Shown here one piece after another: positions 20,127 through 29,780 of a stretch of 64,000 nt of DNA. Location: contig NZ_CP021642.1 of assembly GCF_003048375.1 (NCBI RefSeq), forward strand, positions 1,682,527 through 1,746,526. Direction: 5' to 3'. This DNA is from Campylobacter concisus (GTDB taxonomy: Bacteria > Campylobacterota > Campylobacteria > Campylobacterales > Campylobacteraceae). The notes beneath the pieces were generated by a model that was given only the letters and a program-made list of their open reading frames with translations, was not told where the DNA came from and did no database searches. Within the stretch, counting starts at the first letter, position 1, and each line of letters starts with the position of its first letter. The position numbers and the translations under genes were made by a program.

Positions 20127-21517
20127 AAAAGCACCAAAGATAGTATATAAACGCTGATCATTCCAACAACGCCCATGATAAATGTCATCGCTGTTTGTGT
20201 GCGATATCCTTGATCTGCGGTCATCTTACTAAAGTTTGTCACGACCCAGAAATAGCTGTCGTTTGCGTGAGATACGCACATCACACCAGATGCTATCGCC
20301 ATGACGCAAAGTGCGGCTGAAATTTCGCTCGTAAAGCCAAGTGTGTGCATGAGCGAGTTGTCAGCGCTAAATGCGCCCATGATAGAGGCTGTCGTGATGA
20401 TAGCCACAGTCGAGCTTCCTTGAGCGGTTTTTAGCACGGCTGAGATGATGAATGGGAAGAAAATTCCTATCGCTTTTATAGTTGAGGCATTTTCTTTTAT
20501 GAAATTTACAAAGCCAGCCTCAGTGATGACGTTGCCCAAAACGCCGCCAGCTGCGGTGATAAAGAGTATAGGACCTGCGATCTTTAATGATTCATTTGTT
20601 ATGTGGTCAAATTCTCTCATCTTTTTAGTTTCAGCTAGTAAAAATACGCAAAAGATAACGCCGATAGCTAGAGCTATGATAGGATTACCTAAAAATAAAA
20701 ATATCTTTGGCAAGAGCGCAGCTTTATCAAGCATGCCTTGTTTTGCCAAAACATCGATCACAGAGCCAACCGCCATGAAGATGATAGGCATGATGATAGG
20801 AGCAAGGCTCAAAAATCCGCTAGGCAATTTGCCAAATTTATTTAAAAGCTCCTCGTAGCTAGCTGTTATCGTAGCGTCAGCCTCTTTATCGCTAATAGTT
20901 ACGCTTTTAGCGATGCTTTTTGAAAAGAAATAAACAGCTACCAAAACAGGTACTGAAACTACCGTACCCATGATGATGACAAGAAGCAAATTTCCTCCAA
21001 GGCCAAGTGTGCCAGCAGCGGCTATCGGACCAGGAGTTGGCGGGATGAAGACGTGAGATGCGTATAGACCGCCGCTAAGTGCTACTGACATAGCAACTGG
21101 ACTTGCTGAAATTTTCTTATAAAGCGCCTCGCGGATAGAGTTTAAAACGACAAAACCGCTATCGCAAAATACAGGGATGCCTACAACCCAGCCCATTATA
21201 AGCATGGCAAGCTCAGGGCGTCTTTGTCCGACTAACTTTACGACCATGTCAGCTAGCTTTAGCGCAGCTCCCGTTTTTTCAAGCACTGTGCCGATGATCG
21301 TTCCAAAGATGATGACGATGCCGATGCTCTTAAATGTGCCACTAAAACCAACGCCTATCATCGATGGGATCTTGGATAGATCTATGCCTGCGACAATGGC
21401 AAGCACCAAAGATATACTCATAAGTGCCAAAAATGGATGCACCTTGAGCTTTGAGATCATAAGGATCATAAGGATGATTGCTATAACAAAACAGACAATC
21501 AAAGCTATACCGCTCAT
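20123..21517 (-). CDS. GntP-family permease, probable glycerate/gluconate:H+ symporter
   Basis: A 464-residue protein with about 12 membrane segments and GntP-family features: GTIIGTVLEKTGAALKLAD, FCDSGFVVLNSIREAL, SHVFIPPTPGPIAAAGTLG and AQGSSTVAIITTASIM. The start chosen is the ATG at 21517, with AAAGGAG six bases earlier; an open frame to 21559 has no ribosome site. Coupling to the glycerate kinase gene by a four-base overlap points to glycerate (or gluconate) uptake. Confidence 0.88.
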   Translation of the reverse strand: MSGIALIVCFVIAIILMILMISKLKVHPFLALMSISLVLAIVAGIDLSKIPSMIGVGFSGTFKSIGIVIIFGTIIGTVLEKTGAALKLADMVVKLVGQRRPELAMLIMGWVVGIPVFCDSGFVVLNSIREALYKKISASPVAMSVALSGGLYASHVFIPPTPGPIAAAGTLGLGGNLLLVIIMGTVVSVPVLVAVYFFSKSIAKSVTISDKEADATITASYEELLNKFGKLPSGFLSLAPIIMPIIFMAVGSVIDVLAKQGMLDKAALLPKIFLFLGNPIIALAIGVIFCVFLLAETKKMREFDHITNESLKIAGPILFITAAGGVLGNVITEAGFVNFIKENASTIKAIGIFFPFIISAVLKTAQGSSTVAIITTASIMGAFSADNSLMHTLGFTSEISAALCVMAIASGVMCVSHANDSYFWVVTNFSKMTADQGYRTQTAMTFIMGVVGMISVYILSLVLL

Positions 21518-21681
21518 GAAAACTCCTTTATTGTGAGATTTTGCTAGTGATTTTAGCAAAATTTGCTTATATTTTTTCTAATATTTTTAAGTTTTTCTAT
21601 TAGTTAAATTTTTTTCATTATTTATCTAAAATTTACTTCATCTGCCCAAATTTAGCCGCTTTATAAGATTAAATTTTTAGA

Positions 21682-22650
21682 CTATTTTAAAATAACAAAG
21701 CCAAGACCAACCTTGTCAGTGTGCCTATCATAGTCAATCAAGCTCTCGCCATATCCAGTAAAATACTGCAAATAGCCATAAACGCCGCTTGAAAATATCG
21801 GAAACATATATGAAAGTTCAGCCGCGCCTTTATTTGTTTTATCAAAATGTAAGTTATTTCTTAGCATAAGGCTAAAGATGTGATCATTGAGATTGTAGCT
21901 AAGTCTTACATCGCCACGTCCGATATATTTTAGGATGTCTTTATTGTCGCCCTTGTCACCGATCACTACCCAAGCTCTTGGCGAGATATTAAGCTTGCCG
22001 TAAACAAAATCGCTTTGAACATAGGCTCTATTCCAGCTTCTTGATTTTTTGCCATCACGTCCATTTGACTCATGCAAAAGGCCAAATTTTAGGTTTTGGA
22101 TACCGATATTTTCCAGATATTTTGGATAGGCAAAATTTAAGAAAATTTCTGGCTGGTAGTTTGTCTCACGAAATGGAGCTGAAGCCCTTGTGATCTGCCA
22201 CCAAGAAGTCTGTGTATAGGCCGCTACTAGGCTCTCTCTAAGGCCAAAAACGTCGTAAAATAGCGGCTTTGCAAGGCTTATTTGAAACTTGGTCTCAACA
22301 CTCTTTCTGCTGTCGTTTGGTATATTTTTAGCGTAAGTTACTGGCAAAAGGTAGTTAAATTTATAAAGCTCTATGCCAAGTGCGTTTTGCAGATGATGAT
22401 CAGCCTTGTTTTCTTGTGTGATCTTAGCCTGCTTTACCTTTGCTTCTGACGTCGCTGGCTCGGCATTTAGGCTAGCCTGAGAAGCCATGCTTTGCGCGTT
22501 TATAGAGTTTGCGGCGATGCTTTTATAAATTTGCATAGCGCCCTTTATATCGCCACTTTGCTCGAGTGCCTGCGCCCTTTGAAACTCGCTAAGCTCGCTT
22601 GCTGCTAGAAGGCTAAAGGCAAGAGCCAAAAATAGTATAAACTTACGCAT
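21682..22650 (-). CDS. pldA: Outer membrane phospholipase A (OMPLA)
   Basis: A 322-residue outer membrane enzyme that releases fatty acids from phospholipids. A signal peptide (about 1-17) and a helical, Ala/Gln-rich section precede the beta-barrel (about 90-322). The catalytic motif HESNGRDGKKSRSWNR supplies H193, S195 and N207, with the same 2- and 14-residue spacings as E. coli His142/Ser144/Asn156. Haemolytic activity of Campylobacter has been linked to this enzyme family. It overlaps mobA by eight bases, the same pairing seen in C. jejuni. Confidence 0.95.
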   Translation of the reverse strand: MRKFILFLALAFSLLAASELSEFQRAQALEQSGDIKGAMQIYKSIAANSINAQSMASQASLNAEPATSEAKVKQAKITQENKADHHLQNALGIELYKFNYLLPVTYAKNIPNDSRKSVETKFQISLAKPLFYDVFGLRESLVAAYTQTSWWQITRASAPFRETNYQPEIFLNFAYPKYLENIGIQNLKFGLLHESNGRDGKKSRSWNRAYVQSDFVYGKLNISPRAWVVIGDKGDNKDILKYIGRGDVRLSYNLNDHIFSLMLRNNLHFDKTNKGAAELSYMFPIFSSGVYGYLQYFTGYGESLIDYDRHTDKVGLGFVILK

Positions 22651-23218
22651 CCTTTTGCTCCTTTTTTTGAATTTCGTTTGCTATTTTGTATTCTTCTGGG
22701 AAATTTACGTTAAAAAACTGCTCTTTGTCCTCAAAATTTACTATCTTGCACTTGCAGTTTTTTCGTAAAAGCCCGATTTTGTGCTCATTTTTTAGATAAA
22801 GCTCATGTGCAAGTGGGGCTAAGCTTGGGCTAAAAAAGCCACAAAGCGAGTGTATATGCTCATCATCGCCAGCCACAACCATCTCAAATTCATCTTTAAA
22901 TTTAGCCAGCTCGCCAAGACTTTTTGGGTCAAAAAATGGCATATCAGCTGGGATGATAAAGACGCTATGATCAAAGCTTTTTAGCACGCAGTAAAGCGCT
23001 AACATCGGCGAATAATCCTCACTGCTCTCATCTTTTATGAGCTTTAGTGGCGGGTTAAATTTCTCAAATTTAGAGCTTACAAAAACCTCATCAAAGACTT
23101 TGCTAAATTTAGCAACCTGATAGTGCGTGAGTGTTTCAAATCCCCCAAATGGCAACAAGGTCTTATCCTGACCCATGCGCGAGCTCTTGCCACCTGCTAA
23201 AATGACGCAAGTTTGCAT
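22643..23218 (-). CDS. mobA: Molybdenum cofactor guanylyltransferase
   Basis: A 191-residue nucleotidyltransferase that attaches GMP to molybdopterin to form the guanine-dinucleotide cofactor used by DMSO-reductase-family enzymes such as the nearby TtrA. It has the N-terminal LAGGKSSRMGQDKTLLPFGG, the metal-binding IIPADMPFFD and a late VNFPEEY. A TATACT box on the minus strand lies about 35 bases before the ATG, and AAGGAT precedes it. Confidence 0.94.
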   Translation of the reverse strand: MQTCVILAGGKSSRMGQDKTLLPFGGFETLTHYQVAKFSKVFDEVFVSSKFEKFNPPLKLIKDESSEDYSPMLALYCVLKSFDHSVFIIPADMPFFDPKSLGELAKFKDEFEMVVAGDDEHIHSLCGFFSPSLAPLAHELYLKNEHKIGLLRKNCKCKIVNFEDKEQFFNVNFPEEYKIANEIQKKEQKDA

Positions 23219-23440
23219 CTTTTATCCTTTTAAATTTCAAAAAATTACAAAAGTATAACCAAATTTTCTAACTCATCTTGTTTTAAATTTATTATCACTT
23301 AGCAAAGCTTTGCCCTTAAATTTGCAAAAAAAGAGCGCTTTTGCCAAAACAATGGGCTACTTTTTAGCAGATAAAATTAATTTTTTTACCACGCTAATCA
23401 TAAAGCTAGAAAATAACGGCTTACTTTTAAAGGAGATCAC

Positions 23441-23698
23441 ATGAGTGAAAGAAATTTACAAATTTTAGGTTGGATAGGCACGTGCTTATCGGTTGTTATG
23501 TACTTTTCATACATCCCGCAAATAATGGGCAACCTTGATGGCAACAAAACGCCTTTAGTGCACCCACTAGCGGCTGCGCTAAACTGCACGATCTGGACAA
23601 GTTACGGCCTACTAAAAGCTAAAAAAGACTATCCACTTTCTACCGCAAACTTCCCAGGCATAATCTTTGGACTTTTGGCAACTATAACAGCGTTTTAA
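23441..23698 (+). CDS. SemiSWEET-type small transporter
   Basis: An 85-residue membrane protein with three helices (about 7-28, 40-58 and 64-83) and the PQ-loop motif SYIPQI (residues 23-28). Bacterial SemiSWEETs dimerise to form a sugar uniporter. The ATG is placed eight bases after AAGGAG. In an organism with limited sugar use the substrate is unclear; PQ-loop proteins can also carry amino acids. It has its own terminator and stands alone. Confidence 0.83.
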   Translation: MSERNLQILGWIGTCLSVVMYFSYIPQIMGNLDGNKTPLVHPLAAALNCTIWTSYGLLKAKKDYPLSTANFPGIIFGLLATITAF

Positions 23699-23729
23699 TG
23701 CGCTAACTTCAAGCTTTTTACGCTAAAAA

Positions 23730-23759
23730 TAGCCGGTAAATTTGTAAATTTATCGGCTA
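23730..23759 (+). terminator. Terminator of the SemiSWEET gene
   Basis: Two 14-base arms (TAGCCGGTAAATTT and AAATTTATCGGCTA, one mismatch) with a two-base loop, followed by an AATTTAATTT tail, 32 bases after the stop. Confidence 0.75.
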
Positions 23760-23800
23760 AATTTAATTTATACAAAATACTTTCGAATTTCTTTAATTTT

Positions 23801-24020
23801 TACAGATAAAACCAGATATTGCAACGAAAATTTCACAAAAAAACATTTCATCAAAATTTGTCAAAAAATAAAGCAAAGTATCGCGAAGCGGGCTTTAAAA
23901 TTTAGCGGCAAGATTTTAAGATAGATTTGGATGTTGTGACGAAATTTTCAGAAGGAATTTCATCAAAATTTGTGAAAAAGATAAGGCAAAGTATCGTGAG
24001 ATGGGTTTAAGGGTTGCGAC
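23801..24020. repeat. Two degenerate copies of a ~105-bp direct repeat
   Basis: Copy 1 (about 23801-23905) and copy 2 (about 23915-24020) align with a 115-base offset. Shared words include TTTCATCAAAATTTGT and GCAAAGTATCG. Each copy has short open frames but no shared open gene (copy 2 ends KAKYREMGLRVAT-stop). They look like a duplicated piece of a decayed gene or a local repeat. The flanking gap of 414 bases has no other gene. Confidence 0.6.
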
Positions 24021-24112
24021 GTAAAAATTTAGCAAAGATAAGACATTTTAGTCTATCGAGCTAAATTTTTACTAGCTCCATTAAAAACGCTCGCGAGACG
24101 AGCCGTTAAATT

Positions 24113-25378
24113 CTAAAGATCACGCGGATCGGCGATTTTACCAGCTATCGCGCTCGCCGCCACAACAGCCGAGTTAGCCAGATAAATTTCACTAGTCCTA
24201 TCGCCCATACGGCCGACGAAATTTCTGTTTGTCGTTGAGATACAGCGCTCATTTGCACCTAAAATGCCCATATATCCGCCAAGACAAGCACCACATGTTG
24301 GGTTACTAACAACTGCGCCAGCTTCTATGAAAATGTCGATAAGTCCCTCTTTTTCAGCAGCTCTTGCGATCTTTTGCGTCGCTGGAGTGATGATGAGCCT
24401 TGTTTTGCGGGCTACTTTTTTACCTTTTAGGATTTGCGCTGCTATGCGAAGGTCGCTTAGACGGCCATTTGTGCATGAGCCGATAAATGCTTGATCGATA
24501 GCTAGATCGTCGCGAACCGCCTGCCTTACGCTCTTGCCGTTGCTTGGCAAAAATGGATATGCGATGACTGGATCAAGGTTTGTGACATCGATCTCTAAAA
24601 TTTTGTCGTATTTTGCGCCCTCGTCTGAGTAGAAAAATTTTGGTTTATCGCGCAAATTTTTATCTTTTAAAAACTCTTTCGTGATCTCATCAACCGCGAT
24701 GATACCGCTCTTTGCGCCAGCTTCGATCGCCATGTTACACATTGAAAATCTATCATCCATGCTAAGGCCATCTATCACCTCGCCGCTAAACTCAAGCGCC
24801 TTGTAAAGTGCGCCATCAACGCCTATTTGACGGATGATCTCAAGGATGAGGTCCTTGCCATAGACGTGCTTATCAAGCTTGCCTTTAAAGACGACTTTGA
24901 TGCTCTCAGGCACTTTAAACCAGTTTTTGCCAGTGATCATCGCATAAGCTAGGTCGGTGCTGCCCATGCCGGTGCTAAAGGCTCCAAGAGCGCCATGCGT
25001 ACAGGTGTGGCTGTCTGCGCCGATGATGACGTCGCCTGGGATGACTAGCCCTTTTTCAGGCAAAAGCGCGTGCTCGATGCCCATATCTTTTTCGTCAAAA
25101 TAGTTTTTAAGGTCGTGTTTGTATGCAAATTCGCGTGAAATTTTGGCTTGATTTGCGCTTAGGATGTCCTTTGTCGGGATGTAGTGGTCCATCACGATGG
25201 CAAAGCCGTCTGGGTTAGCTAGCTTTGTCGCGCCACTTCGCTCAAACTGCTTGATCGAGATAGGTGTCGTAATGTCGTTGCCTATGATCATATCGATCTT
25301 GCTCTCGATGATCTCTCCTGCGCTTACCTCTTTGCCAACGTGATCTGAAAATATTTTCTCGGTGATAGTTTGTTTCAT
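24113..25378 (-). CDS. leuC: 3-isopropylmalate dehydratase large subunit
   Basis: A 421-residue aconitase-family enzyme that isomerises 2-isopropylmalate in leucine synthesis. The iron-sulfur cysteines are in AFIGSCTNGRLSDL and NPTCGACLGGYMG. IGADSHTCTHGALGAFSTGMGSTD is intact. It is the single-domain prokaryotic form, so a separate LeuD subunit is needed, but leuD is not adjacent. A homoaconitase-type role is possible for this subfamily; leucine synthesis is the simplest reading. Confidence 0.92.
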   Translation of the reverse strand: MKQTITEKIFSDHVGKEVSAGEIIESKIDMIIGNDITTPISIKQFERSGATKLANPDGFAIVMDHYIPTKDILSANQAKISREFAYKHDLKNYFDEKDMGIEHALLPEKGLVIPGDVIIGADSHTCTHGALGAFSTGMGSTDLAYAMITGKNWFKVPESIKVVFKGKLDKHVYGKDLILEIIRQIGVDGALYKALEFSGEVIDGLSMDDRFSMCNMAIEAGAKSGIIAVDEITKEFLKDKNLRDKPKFFYSDEGAKYDKILEIDVTNLDPVIAYPFLPSNGKSVRQAVRDDLAIDQAFIGSCTNGRLSDLRIAAQILKGKKVARKTRLIITPATQKIARAAEKEGLIDIFIEAGAVVSNPTCGACLGGYMGILGANERCISTTNRNFVGRMGDRTSEIYLANSAVVAASAIAGKIADPRDL

Positions 25379-25771
25379 AAATTTCCTTTAAATTTTGGGG
25401 CGATTTTAACGAAATTTGTATAAAAAGATATTTAGCCAGCGCTTTAAATCACTATAAATTTGACAAAAAATTTATGCTAAAAATTTGGACAGATAAGATT
25501 TGCAAGATAGTATTTTCTTTTTTATATATTTTAAAATTATAATTTAAGCAACTAAAATAAATTAAATGTCAAATTTAGCCTTAAATTTTATTCTAAATCC
25601 CTAAAATACTCTATTTATTACTTTGGATAATTAAATTAATAAAATTTAGCAAAATTTATCATAACTAGCGTTCTTTAGCTACTTTTTGCTATTTTTTCTT
25701 AAAAATAAAAATTAAGAGATATTGTTTAACTTTTATTATAAAATACGCCGAAAATTTTAAAAGGATTTAAG
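25379..25771. other. AT-rich intergenic region before the chemoreceptor gene
   Basis: This 393-base gap separates divergent genes leuC and the chemoreceptor. It is very AT-rich, with no open frame of useful length and no clear hairpin. A TATAAA at 25737-25742 sits about 30 bases before the chemoreceptor ATG and may be its -10 box. Confidence 0.4.
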
Positions 25772-27748
25772 ATGAAAAGACTTTTTTCTAGCTTGTCTAA
25801 CAAGATAGCCTTTTTGCTGACAGCTTGGATGCTAATAGGCATAGGCATATTTTTTAGCATAAACTACTCAAATTCCAAATCGGAAAAAATTCAGTCCTAC
25901 AACAATGTGCGTAAAACTGGTCTAAAATCGACGATGTACTTTGTCGATGAGTTTTTAAAATTAAGACTTCACATGGTGCAAACCTTCGCAAAAGAGCTTG
26001 AAGATAAAAAGCTCTACGCCAACAGGGACGATATAGCCGAGGCGCTAAAGGGTGCTTTTGTCATTTCGCCATTTGACGCGCTATTTGTGGGCTATGCAGA
26101 TAACGGCAACGTCATAAAGACTGATCTTTTGAAAAACAACCAGCCATTTTTGATACCAAATTTTGATGGTCGCACGAGGGCTTGGTTTCAAGGTGCTAGC
26201 AGCAGCGGCAAGCCTGGATTTTCAGAGCCATACATAGATGTCACGACAAAGAATTTAACCATCACAGCCTACGCTCCTATCTTTGATAGCAACCACAAGC
26301 TTGTAGCGGTAATCGGCGCAAATATCTTCTTAAACGGCCTTAGCGAAGAGCTTTTAGAGATAAAAACAACTAAAACTTCAAACATCATGATCGCCGATGA
26401 TGCTGGCAAAGTGATAGTTCATCCTGATATAAATTTGGTCTCAAAAGAAGATGAAACCTATAAAAACCTCATCAAAGAAAATATGAAAAACAGCATAGAT
26501 GGCGACAAGGTCTCGCTATTTTTTTATAACGGTATGAGAAACGTCATCTACTGCCAAAAACAAAAGCTAACAGGCTGGAACGTCTGTATAGTGGCTGATG
26601 CTGATGAGTTTGTAGCTGAGATAAAAAGCGCTTCAAACAAGCAAATTTTGATGTTTAGCATCTTTTTGATCTCAGTCATCATCGCCATCATCGTGGTCGT
26701 TAGATACTTCTTAAGACCGGTTTTAACGATACAAAATGGACTAATCGAGGTCTTTAAATTTATAAACAACAAAACTTCAAACGTCGAGCCTATCAAGCTA
26801 AAAAGCAGCGACGAGCTAGGCGTTATGGCTAGCATCATCAATGAAAACATCGAGAGCACAAAAGAAAATTTAAATAACGAGCGCGAATTTCTAGCCAAAA
26901 CGCAAGAATTTGTAAGCAAGATAAAAGGTGGCGACTTTAGAGCGACGCTTGAAGCGACGACAAATAGCCAAGCTCTGCTAAAGCTAAAAGAGGCATTTGG
27001 CGATCTACGTGACTCACTAAAGACAAATATCGCTTCAAATGAGCACGATATCTTAAAAGCGCTAGAAATTTACTTTAAAAACGACTTTACCGCCAGGATA
27101 AACGACGAGGGCGTCATCGCAAAAGGCATCGACGCACTTGGCGACAAGATCGCGCAGATGCTAAAAAATAATGAAGATGTCGCAAAACTGCTAGAAGACC
27201 GCGCTAAAGCGCTAAAAGGCTACATGCAAGAGCTAACGACTAAAGCAAACAAGAGTGCTACATCGCTCTCTGAGGGTGCGGCTGCGGTTGAGCAAATGAG
27301 CGCGTCTATGAGGCAGGTAAATGCAAGATCTGATGATGTCAAAAGGCAGTCTGAGGAGATAAAAAATATCATCACCATCATCCACGACATCGCCGATCAG
27401 ACAAATTTACTAGCCCTTAACGCTGCCATTGAAGCGGCACGTGCGGGCGAGCATGGCAGGGGCTTTGCGGTTGTGGCTGATGAGGTTAGAAATTTAGCCG
27501 AGCGCACTCAAAAAAGCCTTGGTGAGATCGAGGCAAATGCAAATATCCTAACGCAAAACATCGATGATATGAGTGCAGCCATAAATGAGCAAACCATAGC
27601 GATCGCTCAGATAAACACGCTAGTTGCCGACATCGACAACCTAACAAAAGAAAATCTCGAAGTGGCAAATCAAACAAACAAAGCCACAAACGAGGTCGAT
27701 GAGATCGCTGATCAGATCGTTAAAGAGGTCGCTAAAAACAAATTTTAA
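25772..27748 (+). CDS. Methyl-accepting chemotaxis protein with a dCache sensor
   Basis: A 658-residue receptor. TM1 is at about 12-30, and a periplasmic region of some 250 residues shows double-Cache features ([39 protein letters not shown] split over the ligand pocket). TM2 is at about 289-313. The cytoplasmic methyl-accepting domain contains the invariant hairpin tip [20 protein letters not shown] and [16 protein letters not shown]. It signals through CheA/CheW to the flagellar motor. The ligand is unknown; dCache sensors often bind amino acids or organic acids. It is monocistronic. Confidence 0.94.
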   Translation: MKRLFSSLSNKIAFLLTAWMLIGIGIFFSINYSNSKSEKIQSYNNVRKTGLKSTMYFVDEFLKLRLHMVQTFAKELEDKKLYANRDDIAEALKGAFVISPFDALFVGYADNGNVIKTDLLKNNQPFLIPNFDGRTRAWFQGASSSGKPGFSEPYIDVTTKNLTITAYAPIFDSNHKLVAVIGANIFLNGLSEELLEIKTTKTSNIMIADDAGKVIVHPDINLVSKEDETYKNLIKENMKNSIDGDKVSLFFYNGMRNVIYCQKQKLTGWNVCIVADADEFVAEIKSASNKQILMFSIFLISVIIAIIVVVRYFLRPVLTIQNGLIEVFKFINNKTSNVEPIKLKSSDELGVMASIINENIESTKENLNNEREFLAKTQEFVSKIKGGDFRATLEATTNSQALLKLKEAFGDLRDSLKTNIASNEHDILKALEIYFKNDFTARINDEGVIAKGIDALGDKIAQMLKNNEDVAKLLEDRAKALKGYMQELTTKANKSATSLSEGAAAVEQMSASMRQVNARSDDVKRQSEEIKNIITIIHDIADQTNLLALNAAIEAARAGEHGRGFAVVADEVRNLAERTQKSLGEIEANANILTQNIDDMSAAINEQTIAIAQINTLVADIDNLTKENLEVANQTNKATNEVDEIADQIVKEVAKNKF

Positions 27749-27753
27749 CTTTT

Positions 27754-27775
27754 GTCCTAGCAAGCCAGCTAGGAC
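27754..27775 (+). terminator. Terminator of the chemoreceptor gene
   Basis: A perfect 8-base stem (GTCCTAGC and GCTAGGAC) with a 6-base loop, followed by TCTTTGTT, 5 bases after the stop codon. Confidence 0.8.
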
Positions 27776-27807
27776 TCTTTGTTAAAACATTTTTGCAACA
27801 TTTCTGA

Positions 27808-27813
27808 TATAAT
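27808..27813 (+). promoter_or_regulatory. -10 box giving a probable leaderless mRNA
   Basis: A perfect TATAAT ends only six bases before the ATG at 27820. The start point expected for such a box falls on or next to the A of that ATG. No ribosome binding site is present (the spacer is CCCCGC). Confidence 0.6.
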
Positions 27814-27819
27814 CCCCGC

Positions 27820-29142
27820 ATGAAGTACGCACATTTAGTTCAAATAGCAAGTTATCTATCAAAATTTAAAAAGATAAGCCAAGCAAAGCGCGTAAGCGAC
27901 ATGGCTATACTTATCGAATTTAGCGGCGAAAAGATCATTTTTGATCTAAATAAGTCAAACTCAGCGATCTATAAAGATGATGAGCTAAAAGAGGCGAAAA
28001 TTTATCAAGCACCCTTTGATAATGTCCTAAAAAAGCGTTTTAACGCTTCGCACATAAAAAGCGTCGAGTGCCTAAAAGACAATAGAATTTTAAAATTTAC
28101 CTGCACGCAAAGTGGCTCATATAAAAGCGAAAATTTCATCCTCTATCTTGAATTTACAGGCCGCTTTACAAACGCTGTGATAACTGATGAAAATAACGTT
28201 ATCATCGAGGCTCTAAGACACATCGACAATAGCTACCGCAAGATAGAAACTGGCGAGGTTTTAAAAGAGCTGCCAGCTATCGCCATCAAAGAAAAGCCGT
28301 GCGAGCCTATAACGGAATTTGATGAGTTTTTTAAAAGTGAAGCGGCTAGGATAAATGAAGCAAGGATAGCTAGCTTAAAAGAGGCAAAGCTTGCTAGCGT
28401 GCAAAAAAAGATAGATAGTATGAGTGAAATTTTAAACTCGCTTGAAGATAAAGATGAGCTTATGAAAAAGAGTGAGGAGTTTGCAAACTATGGCTCACTT
28501 TTGCTTGCAAATTTGGCAAATTTTAAGGGCTATGAGAGAGAAATTTCTCTTAATGATTTTGACGGCAACGAGATAAAACTAACTCTTAGCGATACACCCA
28601 AAAATAGCGCAAATGAATTTTACTCAAGATCAAAAAAACTTCGCGCAAAAGCCCTTGGAGTGGAGATAGAAAAGAGAAATTTAAGCGAAAAGATCGAGTT
28701 TTTGGAAGGGCTAAAGTCACTTTTAAAAGAGGCTAATAATGCTTACGAGCTTGAAATTTTAAGCCCAAAAAATAAGGCAAAACAAAGAGAGCGCCAGATA
28801 AAAGATGTGAGCGAAAATACTGAAATTTTCTACGTTAGGGAGTTTAAAATTTTAGTTGGCAGAAACGAAAAAGGCAATATAAATTTGCTTGATCTTGCCA
28901 AAAAAGATGACATCTGGCTTCATCTAAAAGACGTCCCAAGCGCTCACGTCATCATAAAAACAAACAAGAGCAAAGTGCCAGAGGACGTGCTAGAAATGGC
29001 TGCTAAATTTTGCGTGGAATTTAGCGTAAAAGGGGCTGGCAGATACGAGGTGGATTACACCAAACGCGAAAATTTAAGGCGTGAAAATGGCGCAAACGTC
29101 ACTTACACAAACTACAAAACGATCATCATAAATAAAGGCTAA
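27820..29142 (+). CDS. NFACT/RqcH-family protein (short form)
   Basis: A 440-residue NFACT protein: an NFACT-N domain (about 1-170), a charged helical coiled-coil region (about 175-320) and the C-terminal NFACT-R domain (about 330-440), with DDIWLHLKDVPSAHVII. The family binds stalled 60S-like 50S subunits and can drive alanine tailing (RqcH); older names call it fibronectin-binding protein. It is shorter than the usual 550-570 residues. The residues aligned with the catalytic Asp-Arg read D87-N88-R89, so the activity may be altered. C. jejuni has its orthologue near mobA-pldA. Confidence 0.83.
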   Translation: MKYAHLVQIASYLSKFKKISQAKRVSDMAILIEFSGEKIIFDLNKSNSAIYKDDELKEAKIYQAPFDNVLKKRFNASHIKSVECLKDNRILKFTCTQSGSYKSENFILYLEFTGRFTNAVITDENNVIIEALRHIDNSYRKIETGEVLKELPAIAIKEKPCEPITEFDEFFKSEAARINEARIASLKEAKLASVQKKIDSMSEILNSLEDKDELMKKSEEFANYGSLLLANLANFKGYEREISLNDFDGNEIKLTLSDTPKNSANEFYSRSKKLRAKALGVEIEKRNLSEKIEFLEGLKSLLKEANNAYELEILSPKNKAKQRERQIKDVSENTEIFYVREFKILVGRNEKGNINLLDLAKKDDIWLHLKDVPSAHVIIKTNKSKVPEDVLEMAAKFCVEFSVKGAGRYEVDYTKRENLRRENGANVTYTNYKTIIINKG

Positions 29143-29144
29143 AA

Positions 29145-29486
29145 ATGGCGGTAACACCTTTAGGAAACAGCAACTTCATCAACCAAAACGCCCCAGTCGT
29201 CTCGCAGGTGCATGCAAACCAGCAAGCACGCTTTGACATGCAAGCACTCCTGGCATCTGAGCTAGCCACCCAGCAAAACGAGGAGATCAAAGAGGTGCGT
29301 CCGATGGAGGAGTCATATAAAATAGACCCTGAAAAAGAGCACGAGCGTCAAAAGAGCGAAGAAGAGGCGAGCGAGTTTGAGAACGAAGAGCAAAACGCAA
29401 AAGCCAAAGATGAAGAGGTCTTAGAAGACGAGCTTGATAGCGAAGAAGAGAGCGAAGAGCCACACGTTTTGGATATAAAAATTTAA
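29145..29486 (+). CDS. Acidic protein of unknown function
   Basis: A 113-residue protein 2 bases after the NFACT gene. The N-terminal half is polar and Gln/Asn-rich, and the second half is dominated by Glu and Asp (about 70-107), so it is probably disordered. No signal peptide, membrane segment or known domain. Co-transcription with the NFACT gene is the only clue to its role. Confidence 0.6.
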   Translation: MAVTPLGNSNFINQNAPVVSQVHANQQARFDMQALLASELATQQNEEIKEVRPMEESYKIDPEKEHERQKSEEEASEFENEEQNAKAKDEEVLEDELDSEEESEEPHVLDIKI

Positions 29487-29607
29487 ACTTTAAATTTAAA
29501 GACCATGGTTTAAATTTGCGACCATTATTTTTAAAATTTACTAGCTAGCTACGCCTAAAATCATAAAAACAAATCATTTAAAAAGTAGAAATTAAAAGAA
29601 GTAAAAG

Positions 29608-29705
29608 TGGCGAGAGGATGAGAGAATCGAACTCCCCACCAGACGGTCAACCGCCCAGTCATCGGGTTTGAAGCCCGTGAGCATCACCAGATTACTTTAT
29701 CCTCC
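29608..29705 (-). tRNA. selC: tRNA-Sec (anticodon TCA)
   Basis: Read on the minus strand this is a tRNA of about 98 bases with an extra-long variable arm. The anticodon loop is CTTCAAA, flanked by CGGG/CCCG, with TCA in the middle. The T arm contains GTTCGAT, and GCCA is encoded at the 3' end. The features match selenocysteine tRNA, which inserts Sec at UGA codons with SelB. The 5' acceptor strand (GGAGGAT) pairs with ATCCTCT, leaving the outermost pair unclear, so the 5' end may be 29705 or 29706. Confidence 0.9.
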
Positions 29706-29780
29706 GTGTGCGTTATTTTAGCAGATTTAGATAAATTTTAGCCCATTTTCTATAAACTTTTTAAAATTACAAAAGGATTT

